From: JAFDYH01 sp049840875
Lineage (GTDB): Bacteria; Bacteroidota; Bacteroidia; Chitinophagales; Chitinophagaceae
Reading direction: 5' to 3'
Length of the DNA: 64,000 nt
NCBI GenBank assembly: GCA_049840875.1
Contig: JASGJE010000003.1
Location: 192,230-256,229, forward strand
Of this stretch, positions 62,758 through 64,000 are shown in pieces. The position numbers were made by a program, and so were the translations under genes. Every line of letters starts with the position of its first letter. Position 1 is the stretch's first letter. A model generated the notes under the pieces. It was not told the DNA's origin. It saw only the letters and a program-made list of their open reading frames with translations, and did no database searches.

Positions 62758-63168
62758 CTTTGGCTGTGTCATGCTGAACCAGTTGCCACAACCATCAGTT
62801 ACCACCGCTTCAATTCCATAGAACTGTTCCTTCGGTTCTGATTTAAAATGAACACCTTTTGCTTTTAGCTCTTCATAGGTTGCACGACAATCAGGAGTCT
62901 GCAATACGCCAGCACCCATTACGCCTTTATCGAGTAACAGTTTTAAAGCATTTCTCACGTCTTCATCAAATCCATTTGCTTTTTCTGTCGCAGGAAATAA
63001 TACAATTTCAAGGTCTGGTTGTTCCGGTGCTGTAACAGTTAACCAGCGAAAACCGTTATCCATTTTTGCATCGGTATGCACATTGAAGCCTAATTTGTTT
63101 ACATAGAAATCATAGGCCTTTTCCTGGTCAGAGACGAACAGAGATGTGTGAGAAAGTTTGGTTATCAT
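62755..63168 (-). CDS. VOC family protein
   Basis: 137 residues. ITKLSHTSLFVSDQEKAYDFYVNKLGFNVHTDA and LKAKGVHFKSEPKEQFYGIEAVVTDGCGNWFSM give the two-module VOC layout with metal-site His, Glu positions as in glyoxalase-like proteins. Substrate is unknown. A perfect ACTAAA-N7-TTTAGT palindrome lies directly before its ATG. The AraC-type regulator 110 bases upstream on the same strand is the likely controller. Confidence 0.9.
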   Translation of the reverse strand: MITKLSHTSLFVSDQEKAYDFYVNKLGFNVHTDAKMDNGFRWLTVTAPEQPDLEIVLFPATEKANGFDEDVRNALKLLLDKGVMGAGVLQTPDCRATYEELKAKGVHFKSEPKEQFYGIEAVVTDGCGNWFSMTQPK

Positions 63169-63169
63169 A

Positions 63170-63188
63170 ACTAAATATTTTGTTTAGT
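63170..63188. promoter_or_regulatory. Possible operator palindrome before the VOC gene
   Basis: ACTAAA (63170-63175) and TTTAGT (63183-63188) are separated by seven bases and lie one base before the VOC ATG at 63168 (minus strand). The position suits a repressor or activator site, with the adjacent AraC-type protein as a candidate. Confidence 0.35.
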
Positions 63189-63281
63189 AAAAATAGGAGG
63201 AGCGTCCGGAAGTGATTTCTTGATTCTTGCTTTTTCGCGAACTATAGAAAACCCAAATTGAATAGTTGGCAAAATTTATAA

Positions 63282-63698
63282 TTATTGATTATCCAGTTTG
63301 TACTGATCAATAAAGCAAAATGGTATCGCTTTCTTCGGTTCGGCTTTTTGTTCCATTTTCTTTTTATACGCCATATTGCGATAGTACTGGGGTGCAAAAC
63401 CGATCTCTTTCTTGAATAAAACGCTGAACGAACCAATACTTTCAAAACCTACTTCATTGCAAACTTCGGTTACAGATTTATTTTCTGTCAACAATAATTT
63501 TGCTTTGTCTAATCTTTTCTGTGTGATGTATTGATGCGGTGTACGGCGATAGATTCTCGTAAATAAGCGATGAAAATGAAACCGGGAAAAATAAGCTTGC
63601 CCTGAAACGTCATCTAAATTAATCGGGCCGTTATAATTTTCATCGATAAAAATTTTAGCAGATACAATTCGTTGATATATTTCGGTATTCAGGTTCAT
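63282..63698 (-). CDS. AraC family transcriptional regulator (DNA-binding domain only)
   Basis: 138 residues made of the AraC DNA-binding domain. ISLDDV-like ENYNGPINLDDVSGQAYFSR and FHFHRLFTRIYRRTPHQYITQKRLDKAKLLL are the first helix-turn-helix and its link. SVTEVCNEVGFESIGSFSVLFKKEIGFAPQYYR is the second. There is no N-terminal ligand domain; the extra 30 residues at the C-terminus are Lys-rich. Stand-alone forms of this kind are known. It sits between the VOC gene and a YdeI fragment, all on the minus strand. Confidence 0.9.
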   Translation of the reverse strand: MNLNTEIYQRIVSAKIFIDENYNGPINLDDVSGQAYFSRFHFHRLFTRIYRRTPHQYITQKRLDKAKLLLTENKSVTEVCNEVGFESIGSFSVLFKKEIGFAPQYYRNMAYKKKMEQKAEPKKAIPFCFIDQYKLDNQ

Positions 63699-63723
63699 GA
63701 GGTTAAAAACTGTTTAAGCGTTG

Positions 63724-63948
63724 CTATATGTTCCTCGGATTTTTCCATTGTTTTCCCAAGCGTTCAATTGTTCCCGCTATTCGTTCCTTTCTTGTTTCTT
63801 CTCTCTTGGCAGTTACGATCCATTCTACATATTCTTTTTTATTGCTGAAAGAAAGACTACCGAAATATCCCGCTTCCTTTTTATTCTTTTTCAGCGATGC
63901 AGCAAGATCATCCGGAAGCCGCACTTCTTTAGTTGCCGGATTTATTCC
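63724..63948 (-). pseudogene. YdeI/OmpD-associated (OmdA) domain, apparently truncated
   Basis: The frame reads NPATKEVRLPDDLAASLKKN and then FSNKKEYVEWIVTAKREETR and RIAGTIERLGKQWKNPR, the PF13376-type OmdA domain that normally ends proteins of 140-200 residues. Upstream in frame a TAA comes at about 63949-63951, before any ATG; the first usable start is GTG at 63922-63924, cutting the domain. The missing N-terminal part (often DUF1801 or DUF1905) is not seen in the 50 bases left before the window edge. It is a remnant, a frameshifted gene, or a very short variant starting at GTG. Confidence 0.55.
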
Positions 63949-64000
63949 TTAGGTGCTGTTCGGATTCTATCGTGTTTCCCTATTAACCTTAGCAATACGT

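Noticed and set aside
1..64000. CRISPR arrays, tRNA genes, insertion sequences, prophage or defence genes
   Set aside because: No regularly spaced direct repeats, no cloverleaf-like intergenic sequence, no transposase, integrase or known defence proteins were found in any frame. The phrase repeats are too short and irregular to be CRISPR.
1..64000. A type IX secretion machinery locus
   Set aside because: Only two cargo proteins with sorting domains are present; none of the Por/Spr/Gld machinery genes are in the window.

Overview
The window reads as chromosomal DNA from a member of the Bacteroidota, most likely Chitinophagales/Chitinophagaceae. The signs are a short (about 285-residue) primary sigma factor, two proteins with type IX secretion C-terminal sorting domains, families largely confined to the phylum (DUF4199, DUF3822, DUF2027-Smr, DUF4249, DUF5686, DUF4403, GH97), TAnnTTTG-type -7 promoter elements and weak Shine-Dalgarno sequences. 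Composition is AT-rich and fairly even. I see no prophage, integron, insertion sequence, CRISPR array or tRNA gene.

Left part (1-13.98 kb): the start of a family 2 glycosyltransferase, a DUF4199 membrane protein, dihydroorotase and a MATE exporter run on the minus strand. A tightly packed plus-strand operon follows: DUF3822, rsmD, bioD, 5-formyl-THF cyclo-ligase, lpxK and rnr, most of them overlapping. Then come a ParD/ParE-like toxin-antitoxin pair, a polyprenyl synthase, an APC amino acid permease and a DUF2027-Smr protein.

Middle part (14-32 kb): a giant type IX cargo gene (CBM9-like, seven FN3 repeats, a PA14-like domain, a sugar dehydrogenase propeller and a sorting domain) is split by a one-base frameshift in a T run. 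After it lie bacilliredoxin, lgt, sigA (with a strong Shine-Dalgarno), a DUF4249 lipoprotein, trxB, folB, a two-gene glycosidase cluster and a penicillin acylase.

Right part (32-64 kb): a DUF5686 outer-membrane protein, trhO, a membrane histidine kinase, a beta-hydroxyacid dehydrogenase, a lactonase, purC, a TonB-dependent receptor paired with a FAS1 lipoprotein, two oxidoreductases, the RNase P RNA gene (rnpB), a CPBP protease homologue, an AlkD-like/SPL-like pair that looks like DNA repair, a sugar-metabolism run (TIM-barrel isomerase, DUF5009 acyltransferase, GH97), a second type IX cargo, argS, a GtrA protein, DUF4403, and a VOC/AraC/YdeI group at the edge.

Most of the window is ordinary core genome. 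The observations most worth a second look are the split giant cargo gene, the locus-specific phrase-like repeats in many intergenic gaps (often with an inverted partner), the TonB receptor/FAS1 pair, the AlkD/SPL pair, the altered catalytic motif in RsmD, the Lgt with lineage-type active-site changes and a large insert, and the probable non-AUG start of the DUF3822 gene. I did not find a clearly new multi-gene system.
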